Positions 7,995 through 15,872 of a DNA stretch of 64,000 nt are shown here, in pieces. Positions within the stretch are counted from its first letter, which is position 1, and each line of letters opens with the position of its first letter. Under the pieces are notes generated by a model, which saw nothing but the letters and a program-made list of their open reading frames with translations, was not told the origin of the DNA and did not search any database. Source of the stretch: Microvirga zambiensis WSM3693. GTDB lineage: Bacteria; Pseudomonadota; Alphaproteobacteria; Rhizobiales; Beijerinckiaceae. The DNA is taken from NCBI RefSeq assembly GCF_016735695.1, contig NZ_JAERQD010000006.1, forward strand, positions 1 to 64,000, written 5' to 3'. The translations under genes were made by a program, and so were the position numbers.

Positions 7995-8819
7995 CTAGAG
8001 ATGGCGCCCGCCCGTCACCTGCAGATCGATCCCCGTGATGAAGCTTCCTGCCTCGGAGCAGAGCAGAAGAGCCGCTCCCGCGACCTCATGTGCCTCGCCG
8101 GCCCGCTGCATCGGGCAGGAATTCCGCTGGATCTCGGCCCAGATTGCAGGGTCGGCCCGGCGCCATTTGTTGCGTTCGGTAGCGACGAGGCCCGGGGACA
8201 GGTTGTTGATGGTGACGCCATGGACGGCGTAGTCCTTGGCCAAGTTCATCGCGAGATTGTGCTGTGCACTCTTGAGCGCCGCATAGACCGTGAGTTCGGA
8301 TTCGGGCTTGGCCTGGTTGATGCTCCCAATGGTGACGACGCGCCCCCAGCCCGCCTCCTTCATCAAGGGCAGGGCGGCCTGAAGCAGCTCGATCGTAGCT
8401 CTGAAATTGATCTGGATCTGACGCTCCACCTGCTCCTCCGGCATATCCAGGAACGGCGTGCGGTACTGGATCGACGCGCAGACAACCAAAACATCCAGCC
8501 CACCAAGATGCGCCGCGGCCCGGCGAACGCAATCCTTCGCTTCCCCGGCGATCTCGAAATCCGCCTCGATCGCGACGCCGCGCCGGCCTCTGGTCTCGAT
8601 CTTGCGGATCAACTCCTCCGCGGCATTCTCCTTTCCGAAGGCAATGTCCGCCGCTTTCGAATATTGGATTGCGACATCCGCTCCTGCCTCTGCGAAAGCA
8701 ACGGCGATTTCGCGGCCCATGCTCACGCTGCCGCCAGTGACGAGCGCCCGCCGCCCCGCCATCGAGAAGCGTTGGGCGATCGATCTTGCATTCGATGAAG
8801 CGACATCCTGAGCTGACAT
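7995..8819 (-). CDS. Short-chain dehydrogenase/reductase (SDR)
   Basis: This classical SDR of about 274 residues (278 from an alternative ATG at 8831) has the cofactor motif TGGSVSMG, in which the usual third glycine is serine. The remaining motifs are the catalytic serine in VVTIGSINQ, the catalytic pair in YAALK and the downstream NNLSPGLVATE. The last gene of the operon, it starts 27 bases (16 by the alternative start) after the small UxaA-type subunit gene. It probably oxidises a hydroxyl of a sugar acid or a related C3-C6 intermediate with NAD(P). The substrate cannot be read from sequence. Confidence 0.88.
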   Translation of the reverse strand: MSAQDVASSNARSIAQRFSMAGRRALVTGGSVSMGREIAVAFAEAGADVAIQYSKAADIAFGKENAAEELIRKIETRGRRGVAIEADFEIAGEAKDCVRRAAAHLGGLDVLVVCASIQYRTPFLDMPEEQVERQIQINFRATIELLQAALPLMKEAGWGRVVTIGSINQAKPESELTVYAALKSAQHNLAMNLAKDYAVHGVTINNLSPGLVATERNKWRRADPAIWAEIQRNSCPMQRAGEAHEVAGAALLLCSEAGSFITGIDLQVTGGRHL

Positions 8820-8846
8820 CAGTTTTTCCATTTCCGAGAGTTTGCC

Positions 8847-9155
8847 TTACGGCCGCGTCACGGCCCTCTGGCTCGCGAGATTGTGGATGTGAACATGATC
8901 GCCCGGCGCAACGGGCTCCGTGAGACGTCCGATGACCTCGCCGTATTTGCGCACCTGGCTGCCCGCGGGGAGCGCATGCAGGGCGATCTTGTGCCCCATC
9001 GGCAGAGTCTGGCGAACCGGCAAGGACAATACGCCGTCAGAGCCGGCGACATTGACGCGCGCACCTGCCTCGACCGGTGCGACGAGCACGGCAACATCAT
9101 CGGCAGGATCGAGAACGATCGCGCTTGTCTCCGATTGCGGCGTTTCAGCACTCAT
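8847..9155 (-). CDS. Small SAF-domain subunit of a UxaA-family lyase (SuyA/UxaA-N-like)
   Basis: This protein of about 102 residues is a SAF domain like the N-terminal part of altronate dehydratase (UxaA). Conserved parts are VLDPADDVAVLVAPVEAGARV, LPMGHKIALHALPAGSQVRKYGEVIGRL and GDHVHIHNL. In two-subunit members, such as (2R)-sulfolactate sulfo-lyase SuyAB, this small chain pairs with a UxaA C-terminal-type large chain; such a chain is encoded at 13783-14979 in the same operon. The ORF also has an ATG at 9167 that would overlap the upstream dehydrogenase stop by four bases (ATGA), so either start is possible. The reaction is probably elimination of water or sulfite from a hydroxy- or sulfo-acid. 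Confidence 0.82.
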   Translation of the reverse strand: MSAETPQSETSAIVLDPADDVAVLVAPVEAGARVNVAGSDGVLSLPVRQTLPMGHKIALHALPAGSQVRKYGEVIGRLTEPVAPGDHVHIHNLASQRAVTRP

Positions 9156-9163
9156 GCGGCAGC

Positions 9164-10063
9164 TCACGCCTGACCGAGGCGCACCGTGACGCCCGCCGCC
9201 TTCTCACGCAGGCGGAGCAGGGACCCGACATCGTTCGTTCCAAGGCCCTCGTCCAACGCCTCCTGGAGCGCCGCGAGCGTCGCAGCGCCCACGGGAGCCT
9301 TCAGGCCGAGCCCTTCGTTCATGCTCATCGCCAGGCGACAATCCTTGTGCGCGAGCTTCACCATGAATCCCGGCTCGAAATCGCCTTTGAGCGCGCGGTT
9401 GTGCATGGCGATGGCGAGCTGGTTGTTCCAGGCCATGGTCGTCTTCAGCACGCTGATCATCGTGTCGAGCGTCAAGCCCACCTTCACGCCGGACACGAGC
9501 GCCTCGACGCTGGCCTCCAGCAGGATGCTCGCGAGCAGGTTGTTGATCAGCTTCATCGCCTGGCCGGCGCCGAGATCGCCGCACCGGATGAGATCGCTGC
9601 CCATCAGGCCGAGGATCGGCCGCACTCTTTCGATCACCGCCTCCTCGCCGCCGATCATGAGGGTGAGCGTCCCCGCGACCGCATGCTCGGCCGTCTTGCC
9701 GACGGGACTGTCGATCATGGCGGCGCCCTTTTCCGTCACCAGCCGCCCGATCCGCTGCGTGGTGGCAGGATCGATGGTGCTCATGTCGATATAGACGCTG
9801 CCGGGGCGCAGCCCGGCGAGGATCCCGTCCGGCCCGAGGACGGCGCGCTCGACGTCGGGCGCATCCGGCAGCATCGTGATGACGATCTCTGACGCCTGCG
9901 CCACTTCCTTCGGGGAGGCTGCGGCTTTCGCCCCCTCCCCCGTCAGTTTTGCGACCGCCGCCTGATTGATATCGAGGACGACGAGGTCATGGCCGCCCTT
10001 GAGCACGTTACGCGCCATCGGCCCACCCATCGTGCCGAGTCCGATAAATCCCACGGAAGTCAT
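9164..10063 (-). CDS. NAD(P)-dependent beta-hydroxyacid dehydrogenase (3-hydroxyisobutyrate dehydrogenase/GarR family)
   Basis: This 299-residue enzyme has the N-terminal dinucleotide-binding motif GFIGLGTMGGPMARNVLK. It also has the substrate-binding block DSPVGKTAEHAVAGTLTLMIGG and the catalytic GQAMKLINNLL motif with the family lysine near residue 169. Members reduce tartronate semialdehyde or oxidise 3-hydroxyisobutyrate and related beta-hydroxyacids. In sugar-acid loci the usual role is 2-hydroxy-3-oxopropionate reduction. Here it sits between the binding protein and the small lyase subunit, which supports a role in carrying an acid intermediate into central metabolism. The specific substrate is not resolved. 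Confidence 0.9.
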   Translation of the reverse strand: MTSVGFIGLGTMGGPMARNVLKGGHDLVVLDINQAAVAKLTGEGAKAAASPKEVAQASEIVITMLPDAPDVERAVLGPDGILAGLRPGSVYIDMSTIDPATTQRIGRLVTEKGAAMIDSPVGKTAEHAVAGTLTLMIGGEEAVIERVRPILGLMGSDLIRCGDLGAGQAMKLINNLLASILLEASVEALVSGVKVGLTLDTMISVLKTTMAWNNQLAIAMHNRALKGDFEPGFMVKLAHKDCRLAMSMNEGLGLKAPVGAATLAALQEALDEGLGTNDVGSLLRLREKAAGVTVRLGQA

Positions 10064-10122
10064 TCGTTCTTTCCTTAGTCTCGATTCAGGTTTCGTGTCT
10101 TGGGAAGGCGATTGCCGCTCTC

Positions 10123-11352
10123 TTATGCGGGCGCCTTCCAGCTGTTCATCTGCCAGGCCGGCAGGCCGCGCAGATCCTTCGCCCCCTTTGCGGTGAAGTC
10201 GGACTCGGCGGGCATCTTGCCTGTTGCCTCATAGGCTTTCTGAAGCAGCGGAGCCGCCTTGCTGAAGGCCGACTTGACCTGGTCGAAGGTGAGAGGTTTC
10301 GGGATGAGCCTCCCCTCGACCATGAAGTTCGAGATCTGCGTGATCGCGGCCGCATCGCCTTCGGTCGGCCAGATCCAGCCGCGCTGGAACAGGACTTCGT
10401 CCTCGACGATCTTCGATCCGAGCTCGGGCGAAAGGCCCCAGTATTTCGAGACCATCTCGGAGATGTCGCCGGGCTTCATCTTGCCCAAAGCGACGACGGC
10501 CCGCTGCAGGGCGATGAGGAAGGCTTGTCCGATCGCCGCATCCGACGACAGCATCCGCTCGCTGCAGATCCAGAACGAACGGTGGAGATAATACCCGTCG
10601 GGGAAGAAGGGCGACTTCTTCACGCCGGGCAGCAGAATTCCCGCACCCTCGCCCGCAGGCCCCTTGTAACCGGCCTCGGTGTAGCCGAACGAATTGACGA
10701 TGCCCTTCGTGCCGATCTCCGCATTGGCCTTGAGGAAGGCCGGGTAGATCGCGATCGCCGCATCCATGCCGCTCGGCAGGGAGGCGGCCTGCGCCTGCGT
10801 CGGCGTGTTGACCACCTTGATGTCGAAGGCGCGAGGGTCGGCATTGCCGAGTTCGTGCAGCAGCATCTGCGAGAGAGCATTGTAGGGATCGCCGCCGACG
10901 AGCGCGCCAACCGTCTTGCCCTTCAGATCCTCCATGTTGCGGATCGGCGAATCCGGACGCGTGCAGAGCACCATGCGCAAATGGCCTTCGCCGACGGTGA
11001 GAACATGGATGCCCTGGTTCTGCGACAGCAGGCGCACGATGGGGGTGTTGCCCCACATGCCGATATCGAGATTGCCCGAGATGAAGGCCTCCACCATGGG
11101 CAGGGCCGAGGGATAGTCGCGCCAATCGACCGTCAGATCGTAGCCGAGTTCGGATGCGGCCTTCTCGAACAGCTTCTCATTCATCATGTATTGGGTCACG
11201 GGGGAATTTCCCGCCGCATAGGGCTGGCGGCCGACGGATACCTTGGCGGCCTTTGCGCCCTGCGCGCGCACGATGGCGGGTGCGCAGAGCGTGCTTGCCG
11301 CGCCCAGCAGGAAACCGCGCCGGCCTAATGTGATGGTCTTGCTCGTTGTCAT
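10123..11352 (-). CDS. TauT/NitT-type ABC transporter substrate-binding protein
   Basis: This 409-residue protein has a Tat-like signal (MTTSKTITLGRRGFLLGAASTLCAPAIVRAQ). It then has the fold of TauA/SsuA/NrtA-type binding proteins, with AFISGNLDIGMWGNTPIVRLLSQNQGI and MEDLKGKTVGALVGGDPYNALSQ. Such proteins bind sulfonates, nitrate, pyrimidine precursors or aromatic acids. It lies 30 bases after the ATP-binding gene and is unusually placed after the permease and ATPase genes. About 60 bases separate it from the downstream dehydrogenase. Its ligand probably feeds the split UxaA-type lyase of the operon. Confidence 0.9.
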   Translation of the reverse strand: MTTSKTITLGRRGFLLGAASTLCAPAIVRAQGAKAAKVSVGRQPYAAGNSPVTQYMMNEKLFEKAASELGYDLTVDWRDYPSALPMVEAFISGNLDIGMWGNTPIVRLLSQNQGIHVLTVGEGHLRMVLCTRPDSPIRNMEDLKGKTVGALVGGDPYNALSQMLLHELGNADPRAFDIKVVNTPTQAQAASLPSGMDAAIAIYPAFLKANAEIGTKGIVNSFGYTEAGYKGPAGEGAGILLPGVKKSPFFPDGYYLHRSFWICSERMLSSDAAIGQAFLIALQRAVVALGKMKPGDISEMVSKYWGLSPELGSKIVEDEVLFQRGWIWPTEGDAAAITQISNFMVEGRLIPKPLTFDQVKSAFSKAAPLLQKAYEATGKMPAESDFTAKGAKDLRGLPAWQMNSWKAPA

Positions 11353-11382
11353 TGTATGCTCCTCCCTTACGCTTGCAGTTCG

Positions 11383-12201
11383 TTACTGCATGGTTGCCCG
11401 ATAGGCTTCTTCTCGGATCAGCTCCCAGATCGTCTGGCTCAGTTCGGAAAAGCTCCGGCTCTTGCGGGTCTCGTCGTTGCGCGGCCGTGCCAGGTCGACA
11501 TCGACGATGCGCTTGAGCCGGCCGGGATGGCTGCTCAGCACCACGACCCGGTCCGCCAGAAACACCGCTTCATCGATCGAATGGGTGATGTAGACCACCG
11601 TGCGCCGCTCGGAGGTCGGCTTGTCCTGCCCCCAGATGCGCAGCAGCTCGTCCTGCAGGATGATGCGTGTCTGCGCATCGAGTGCCGCCAGGGGCTCGTC
11701 CATCAGCAGGATCTCCGGCTCGTTGGCGACGAGGCGTGCCAGGGCCACCCTCTGTCGCATGCCGCCGGAGAGCTGATGCGGATACTTGGTCTCGGATCCT
11801 TTGAGCCCGACGAGGTCGATGACCCTCGCGACACGGGCATCCCGCTCGGCGCGCGACAATCCATGTCCTGCCGGACCGTGCTCGAGGCCGAAGCCGATAT
11901 TGCCGGCGACGGTCTTCCAGGGGAACAGTGCATAATCCTGAAACATGACGCCGCGCTCCGCGCCGGGGCCCGAGATGGCCTTCCCGTCCATCGTCATGGT
12001 GCCCGATGTCACAGGCTCCAGCCCCGCGAGCATGTTGAGCACCGTCGTCTTGCCGCATCCGGACGGTCCGACGATGGCGAGGAATTCGCCGGGCCTGATA
12101 TCGAGCGAGAGGCTCTCGACGGCGACGATTGCCGCGGGCGTTCCGCCGAACTCCTTGCGCACATGCGCGAGCTTGATCTTCGGAGCGGGTTGCAGGGTCA
12201 T
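11383..12201 (-). CDS. TauT/NitT-type ABC transporter ATP-binding protein (TauB/SsuB-like)
   Basis: This 272-residue ATPase shows Walker A GPSGCGKTT, Q-loop VMFQDYALFPW, signature LSGGMRQRVALARL, Walker B LLMDEPLAALD and H-loop YITHSIDEAVFLADRV. These features are standard for SsuB/TauB/NrtD ATPases and the protein lacks the TOBE tail of sugar ATPases. The ATG at 12201 overlaps the stop of permease B (ATGA). Open frame upstream of it is only the shadow of that permease. Confidence 0.93.
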   Translation of the reverse strand: MTLQPAPKIKLAHVRKEFGGTPAAIVAVESLSLDIRPGEFLAIVGPSGCGKTTVLNMLAGLEPVTSGTMTMDGKAISGPGAERGVMFQDYALFPWKTVAGNIGFGLEHGPAGHGLSRAERDARVARVIDLVGLKGSETKYPHQLSGGMRQRVALARLVANEPEILLMDEPLAALDAQTRIILQDELLRIWGQDKPTSERRTVVYITHSIDEAVFLADRVVVLSSHPGRLKRIVDVDLARPRNDETRKSRSFSELSQTIWELIREEAYRATMQ

Positions 12202-12956
12202 AGGCGGCTCCAGGGAACGGCAGCATGCAGCGCTGCGCGGAGGATGCGGTCGAGAACGAGCGCAACGATGCCCACGGCGATCATGCACACGACGATGCCG
12301 TTGAGCTCGACGCTGTAGGAATAGAAGATGAACATCATCTGGCCGATGCCGCCCTCGCCGCCGGCCTTGGCGCCGACGGCCAGTTCCGCGGCGATGATCG
12401 CCGTCCAGGCCATGCCCAGACCGATCCGCATTCCGACGAGGATCGCCGGCAGAGCGGCGGGGAGGAGAACGACCCACATGCGGGTCGCCGGTGGCACGCC
12501 CATCGTATAGGCCGCGCGCATGAGGTTGTGATCGATCCGCTTCACGCCGGCGATGGTGTTGATCAGGATCGGGAAGAAAGCGGCATAGGCGACGATCACG
12601 ATGGCGGCCATGCTGCCGGTCCCGAGCCACAGGATCACGAGAGGCAGAATGGCAATTGCCGCGACCGGCCGGAAGCTCTCGACGAGCGGATCGAGATTGC
12701 GCTCGACGGCCCTCGCGCTTCCCATCAGGATCCCGAGTGGAATCGCGATTGCGCAGGCGAGCATGAAGCCGAAGAAGACGCGGCCCAGGCTGGTGGCAAG
12801 CGCGGTGATCAGGTCTCCGCTGCCGATCAGCTTGGTGGCGGACGCAACGACCGCGCTCGGGCGTGGCATTCGTGGCGAGCCGAATGCATCGGCAAGAAGC
12901 TGCCACAGGATGACGAGGATGATGGGCGTCGCGAGCCGGATGAGAAAGTGCTTCAC
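12198..12956 (-). CDS. TauT/NitT-type ABC transporter permease B
   Basis: This 252-residue TauC/SsuC-family permease begins at a GTG at 12956 that overlaps the stop of permease A (GTGA). The first helix is LIRLATPIILVILWQLLADAF, followed by five more hydrophobic segments. The ATPase-contact loop is HNLMRAAYTMGVPPATRMWVVLLPAALPAILVGMRIGLGMAW. Together with permease A it gives a heterodimeric channel, whereas TauC and SsuC usually act as homodimers. Confidence 0.91.
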   Translation of the reverse strand: MKHFLIRLATPIILVILWQLLADAFGSPRMPRPSAVVASATKLIGSGDLITALATSLGRVFFGFMLACAIAIPLGILMGSARAVERNLDPLVESFRPVAAIAILPLVILWLGTGSMAAIVIVAYAAFFPILINTIAGVKRIDHNLMRAAYTMGVPPATRMWVVLLPAALPAILVGMRIGLGMAWTAIIAAELAVGAKAGGEGGIGQMMFIFYSYSVELNGIVVCMIAVGIVALVLDRILRAALHAAVPWSRL

Positions 12957-13783
12957 CGCTTCTTCTCCGATAGCGCCCATGGCATCAGCGCCGCGCTGAG
13001 GGAGCGCAATGCCGTGTCGCAGAGGAATCCGAGCACGCCGATGACGATGATGAATGTCATCACCGAGGGCGTGTCGAGCATGCTCCGGTAGTATTCGATC
13101 GCATAGCCGAGGCCGCTGGGAGCGCCGACGAGCTCCGCCGCCACCACCGCCGTCCAGGAGGCTGCAACGGCAAGGCGCGCCGAGGTCATGATCGATGGCA
13201 GGGCTGCGGGAACGATGACGTGCCGCATCAGCGTGCCTCTCGGGACCCCCATCGTTTTCGCGGCGGCGATGAGCCTGCGGTCGACATTGCGGACGCCTGC
13301 CGCCGTCCCGAGAAGAAGCGGAAAGAAGGCGGTATAGACCATGATGAAGATCGGCAATCCATTGCCGATGCCGAACATGAACAGAGCCAGCGGAATCCAG
13401 GCGATGCCGGCGATGGGCCGCAGCAGCTCGACCGGCCATTCGAGCAGATCCTCGAAGAGGCGGCTCGTGCCCATGGCAAGCCCGAGCGGTATGGCGATGA
13501 GCGATGCGATCGAGACGCTGATCAGCAGCCGCGTCAGGCTGACGGTCGCATTGGCGATCAGTTCCCCATCCTCGATGCGGTCGCGCATGGCCGAGGCCAC
13601 GTCGATGGGCGAGGGCAGCAGAAGCTTGTTCGGCGTCAGCCAGGACATGACGTACCACAGGAGGCAGAACAGCCCCATGGTGCGAAGGTAGATCGCCCAT
13701 GCAGGCCAGCGCCGCGGGGCGGCGGAACCGCCCGCCAGGGCACCGCCGAAGGACGCCATCATCCCTGCGATCCTTTGCACCAT
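12953..13783 (-). CDS. TauT/NitT-type ABC transporter permease A
   Basis: This 276-residue permease is of the same family as permease B. The start ATG at 13783 overlaps the last base of the upstream lyase stop (TGATG), so the two are translationally coupled. A frame-open extension upstream is ignored. After a short cytoplasmic N-terminus the first helix is TMGLFCLLWYVMSWL. The coupling loop is RRLIAAAKTMGVPRGTLMRHVIVPAALPSIMTSARLAVAASW. The tight coupling to the lyase subunit gene supports joint function in uptake and breakdown of one compound. Confidence 0.91.
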   Translation of the reverse strand: MVQRIAGMMASFGGALAGGSAAPRRWPAWAIYLRTMGLFCLLWYVMSWLTPNKLLLPSPIDVASAMRDRIEDGELIANATVSLTRLLISVSIASLIAIPLGLAMGTSRLFEDLLEWPVELLRPIAGIAWIPLALFMFGIGNGLPIFIMVYTAFFPLLLGTAAGVRNVDRRLIAAAKTMGVPRGTLMRHVIVPAALPSIMTSARLAVAASWTAVVAAELVGAPSGLGYAIEYYRSMLDTPSVMTFIIVIGVLGFLCDTALRSLSAALMPWALSEKKR

Positions 13784-14979
13784 CACAGGGATCCCCTGAT
13801 GCGCGTCAGCACCTCGAGACCCTCGCCCAGCACCTCGCCCCATGTGAGGGTGCCGCAGGCGACATCGACGATCTTCTCCATCAGGCGCTCGCCCTCGACT
13901 TCGAGCGATTCACCCTGCGACAAGACGGCGCTCGCATCGAAATCGATCTGATGGATCAGGCGCTGTGCGGTCTCTGCCTGAGCGGTGATCTTGATGGTGG
14001 GAGCAAGCGCGTTGACGAAGCTGTTGCCTGGCCCGGTGGTGAACAGCATGATCTGCGCGCCGGCCGCCGCGAATCCGGTCAGGGATTCCGGCGAGAAGGA
14101 CGGCCCGTCCATCAGATAAAGGCCGGGCCTCTGCGGCGCCTCTGCGATCTCGAGAACGCCGTCGATGCTGCGCGAGCCGGACTTGCTCACGGCCCCGAGC
14201 GCCTTCTCCTCGATGGTGCTCAGACCGCCCTGGATGTTTTCCTCCCCCGGATTGTTCCAGGTCAGGCTGTGGCCCGAAGCCGCCACCATGTTTTCGCGCT
14301 GCCGCACGGCGTTCATGATCGCCTCGCCGATCGCGGGCGTACGCGCCCGGGAGGCCAGCCGGTGCTCGGCGCCGAGCCACTCGACTGTCTCGCCGAGGAT
14401 CACCGTGGCGCCGCGATCGACAAGGCGATCCACCACCCTACCGACGACCGGATTGCTGACGATGCCCGATGTCGCGTCGGAATGACCGCACTCGATCCCG
14501 ACGATCAGCTCGGCAATGTCGAATTCCTCCCGGCGCAGGAGCGATGCCTGCTGGGCCAGCGTAGCGGCCCTCCGGATGCCCTTGTCGAGCACGGCGAGCC
14601 GGTCCTCGCCGGTCTCGGCGAATGTCACCGTTTCCACGGGCTTGCCGATTTCGCCGATGCGGCGCGCGATCAGCTCCGCCGTCTTCGCATCGACTCCGAC
14701 CACGAGCACGGCAGCGACGTTGGGATTTCGGCCGAGACCGACGAGCTGATCGATCTGGCAGGTCAGATCCGGCTCGACCTGACCGCGCCCGGCCGTCGTC
14801 GCCACGCAGACGCAGCCGTGAACCGCCGCAGCGATGCGCTCCGCCACCCGGACCGCCAGGCCATTGATGCCGAGCACGAGAACATGGTTCCGGACCCCGA
14901 CCTGGCCATCGGCACGGCGATAGCCCGTGAACCGCCCGCCTCCGGCCAGAGCCGCGAGTTGGGAAGATGGCGTCAGCAT
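13783..14979 (-). CDS. Large subunit of a split UxaA-family lyase (altronate dehydratase/SuyB-like)
   Basis: This 398-residue protein corresponds to the C-terminal catalytic part of altronate dehydratase (UxaA). Family blocks are FTGYRRADGQVGVRNHVLVL near the N-terminus, VGIECGHSDATSGIVSNPVVG in the middle, NIQGGLSTIEEKALGAVSKSGS, and LYLMDGPSFSPESLTGFAAAGAQIMLFTTGPGN. In E. coli UxaA one chain carries both SAF and catalytic parts. Here the SAF part is a separate gene five genes downstream (8847-9155). This split form is known from (2R)-sulfolactate sulfo-lyase SuyAB and from uncharacterised sugar-acid dehydratases, and sequence reading cannot decide between them. It is the first gene of the operon and diverges from the GntR regulator gene. 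Confidence 0.86.
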   Translation of the reverse strand: MLTPSSQLAALAGGGRFTGYRRADGQVGVRNHVLVLGINGLAVRVAERIAAAVHGCVCVATTAGRGQVEPDLTCQIDQLVGLGRNPNVAAVLVVGVDAKTAELIARRIGEIGKPVETVTFAETGEDRLAVLDKGIRRAATLAQQASLLRREEFDIAELIVGIECGHSDATSGIVSNPVVGRVVDRLVDRGATVILGETVEWLGAEHRLASRARTPAIGEAIMNAVRQRENMVAASGHSLTWNNPGEENIQGGLSTIEEKALGAVSKSGSRSIDGVLEIAEAPQRPGLYLMDGPSFSPESLTGFAAAGAQIMLFTTGPGNSFVNALAPTIKITAQAETAQRLIHQIDFDASAVLSQGESLEVEGERLMEKIVDVACGTLTWGEVLGEGLEVLTRIRGSL

Positions 14980-14995
14980 GCGCGCTTCCTTAGAA

Positions 14996-15103
14996 TTTTG
15001 ATCAAGGACCGGTAAGCCAGCCCCAAACTCGCCGCCTATAGCGCGACGTTATCGCCAAACCTGCCTTCCTTTGATCAAAGATTCAAGAGTATTTTGATCA
15101 AAA
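14996..15103. promoter_or_regulatory. Three TTTGATCAAA palindromes in the divergent promoter region
   Basis: The 203-base gap between the lyase operon and the GntR gene holds TTTTGATCAAGG at 14996-15007, the perfect palindrome CTTTGATCAAAG at 15069-15080, and the perfect palindrome TTTTGATCAAAA at 15092-15103. Centre distances are 73 and 23 bases. Such repeated 12-base palindromes in a divergent regulator/operon gap are expected for FCD-type GntR regulators. The arrangement could allow looping between the upstream site and the downstream pair. Clear -10 and -35 boxes could not be assigned. Confidence 0.7.
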
Positions 15104-15182
15104 CTTTCCTTAAAATCCGGCGAATTGACTAATTCTGGCTTCTGTGAGACGAAATTTGCTCAAATCCAACCCAGGAGTGCGC

Positions 15183-15872
15183 ATGTCGCGCATACCGGAC
15201 ATCCAGCGCCTTCTCCGGGACGATATCATTTCGGGAAGCCTCCCCTTCGGCTCCCGGCTGCGGATCGATGAGCTCGCGACCCGGTACGGCGTGAGCCATA
15301 TGCCGATCCGGGAAGCCCTGCGCGAGCTGCATGGCGAGGGCCTCGTGGTGATCGAGCCCAACCGCGGCGCCCGGGTGCGCTCGATCGACCTGAGCTTCGT
15401 CGAGGATCTGTTCGACATCCGCAGCGCCATCGAGACGATGCTGGCCCGCCGGGCGGCCGAGCGGCGGACCGAGGAGCACCTGCGCAAGCTGGTCGAGGCT
15501 CAGGACCTGTTCGAGACCTTCGTCGCCGCCGGTGACTTCGTCTCCGTTCCGAAAGTGAACCATCTCTTTCACGGCATCATCAACGAGGCCGCCGGCAATC
15601 CCGGTGCGCTTTCCCTCGTCGACCGGCACTGGCTGCTGGTCGCCGCCCTGTGGCAGCGCTACGGCTACACGCCGAAGCGCTTCGACAACGTGTCGGACGA
15701 TCATCGGCATCTCATCCGCGCCATCGAGCGGCGGGATGCAGCGTCGGCCTCGATGCTGATGGGAGCCCATATCGAGAAGGCCAAGCACGATCTGCTCCAG
15801 TGCATGGCCGCCGACCCGAACCTGAACGGCATCGTGCCGCTGAAGACCGCGAAGCGGGCAAGCCATGCCTAG
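15183..15872 (+). CDS. GntR-family regulator, FadR/FCD subfamily
   Basis: This 229-residue regulator has an N-terminal winged helix (about residues 5-70: IQRLLRDDIISGSLPFGSRLRIDELATRYGVSHMPIREALRELHGEGLVVIEPNRGARV). An all-helical FCD domain (about 75-215) follows, with the metal-ligand type residues D and H in the blocks VNHLFHGIINEAA and DDHRHLIRAI. The ATG at 15183 has an AGGAG site five bases upstream. A GTG at 15144 is less likely. It diverges from the lyase/transporter operon and overlaps the SMP-30 gene by eight bases. It is probably the repressor acting at the TTTGATCAAA palindromes, with a small carboxylic acid as effector. Confidence 0.92.
   Translation: MSRIPDIQRLLRDDIISGSLPFGSRLRIDELATRYGVSHMPIREALRELHGEGLVVIEPNRGARVRSIDLSFVEDLFDIRSAIETMLARRAAERRTEEHLRKLVEAQDLFETFVAAGDFVSVPKVNHLFHGIINEAAGNPGALSLVDRHWLLVAALWQRYGYTPKRFDNVSDDHRHLIRAIERRDAASASMLMGAHIEKAKHDLLQCMAADPNLNGIVPLKTAKRASHA

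Noticed and set aside
13783..14979. Firm naming of the large lyase subunit as SuyB
   Set aside because: The split form and importer class are suggestive but no residue was identified that separates sulfo-lyase from sugar-acid dehydratase.
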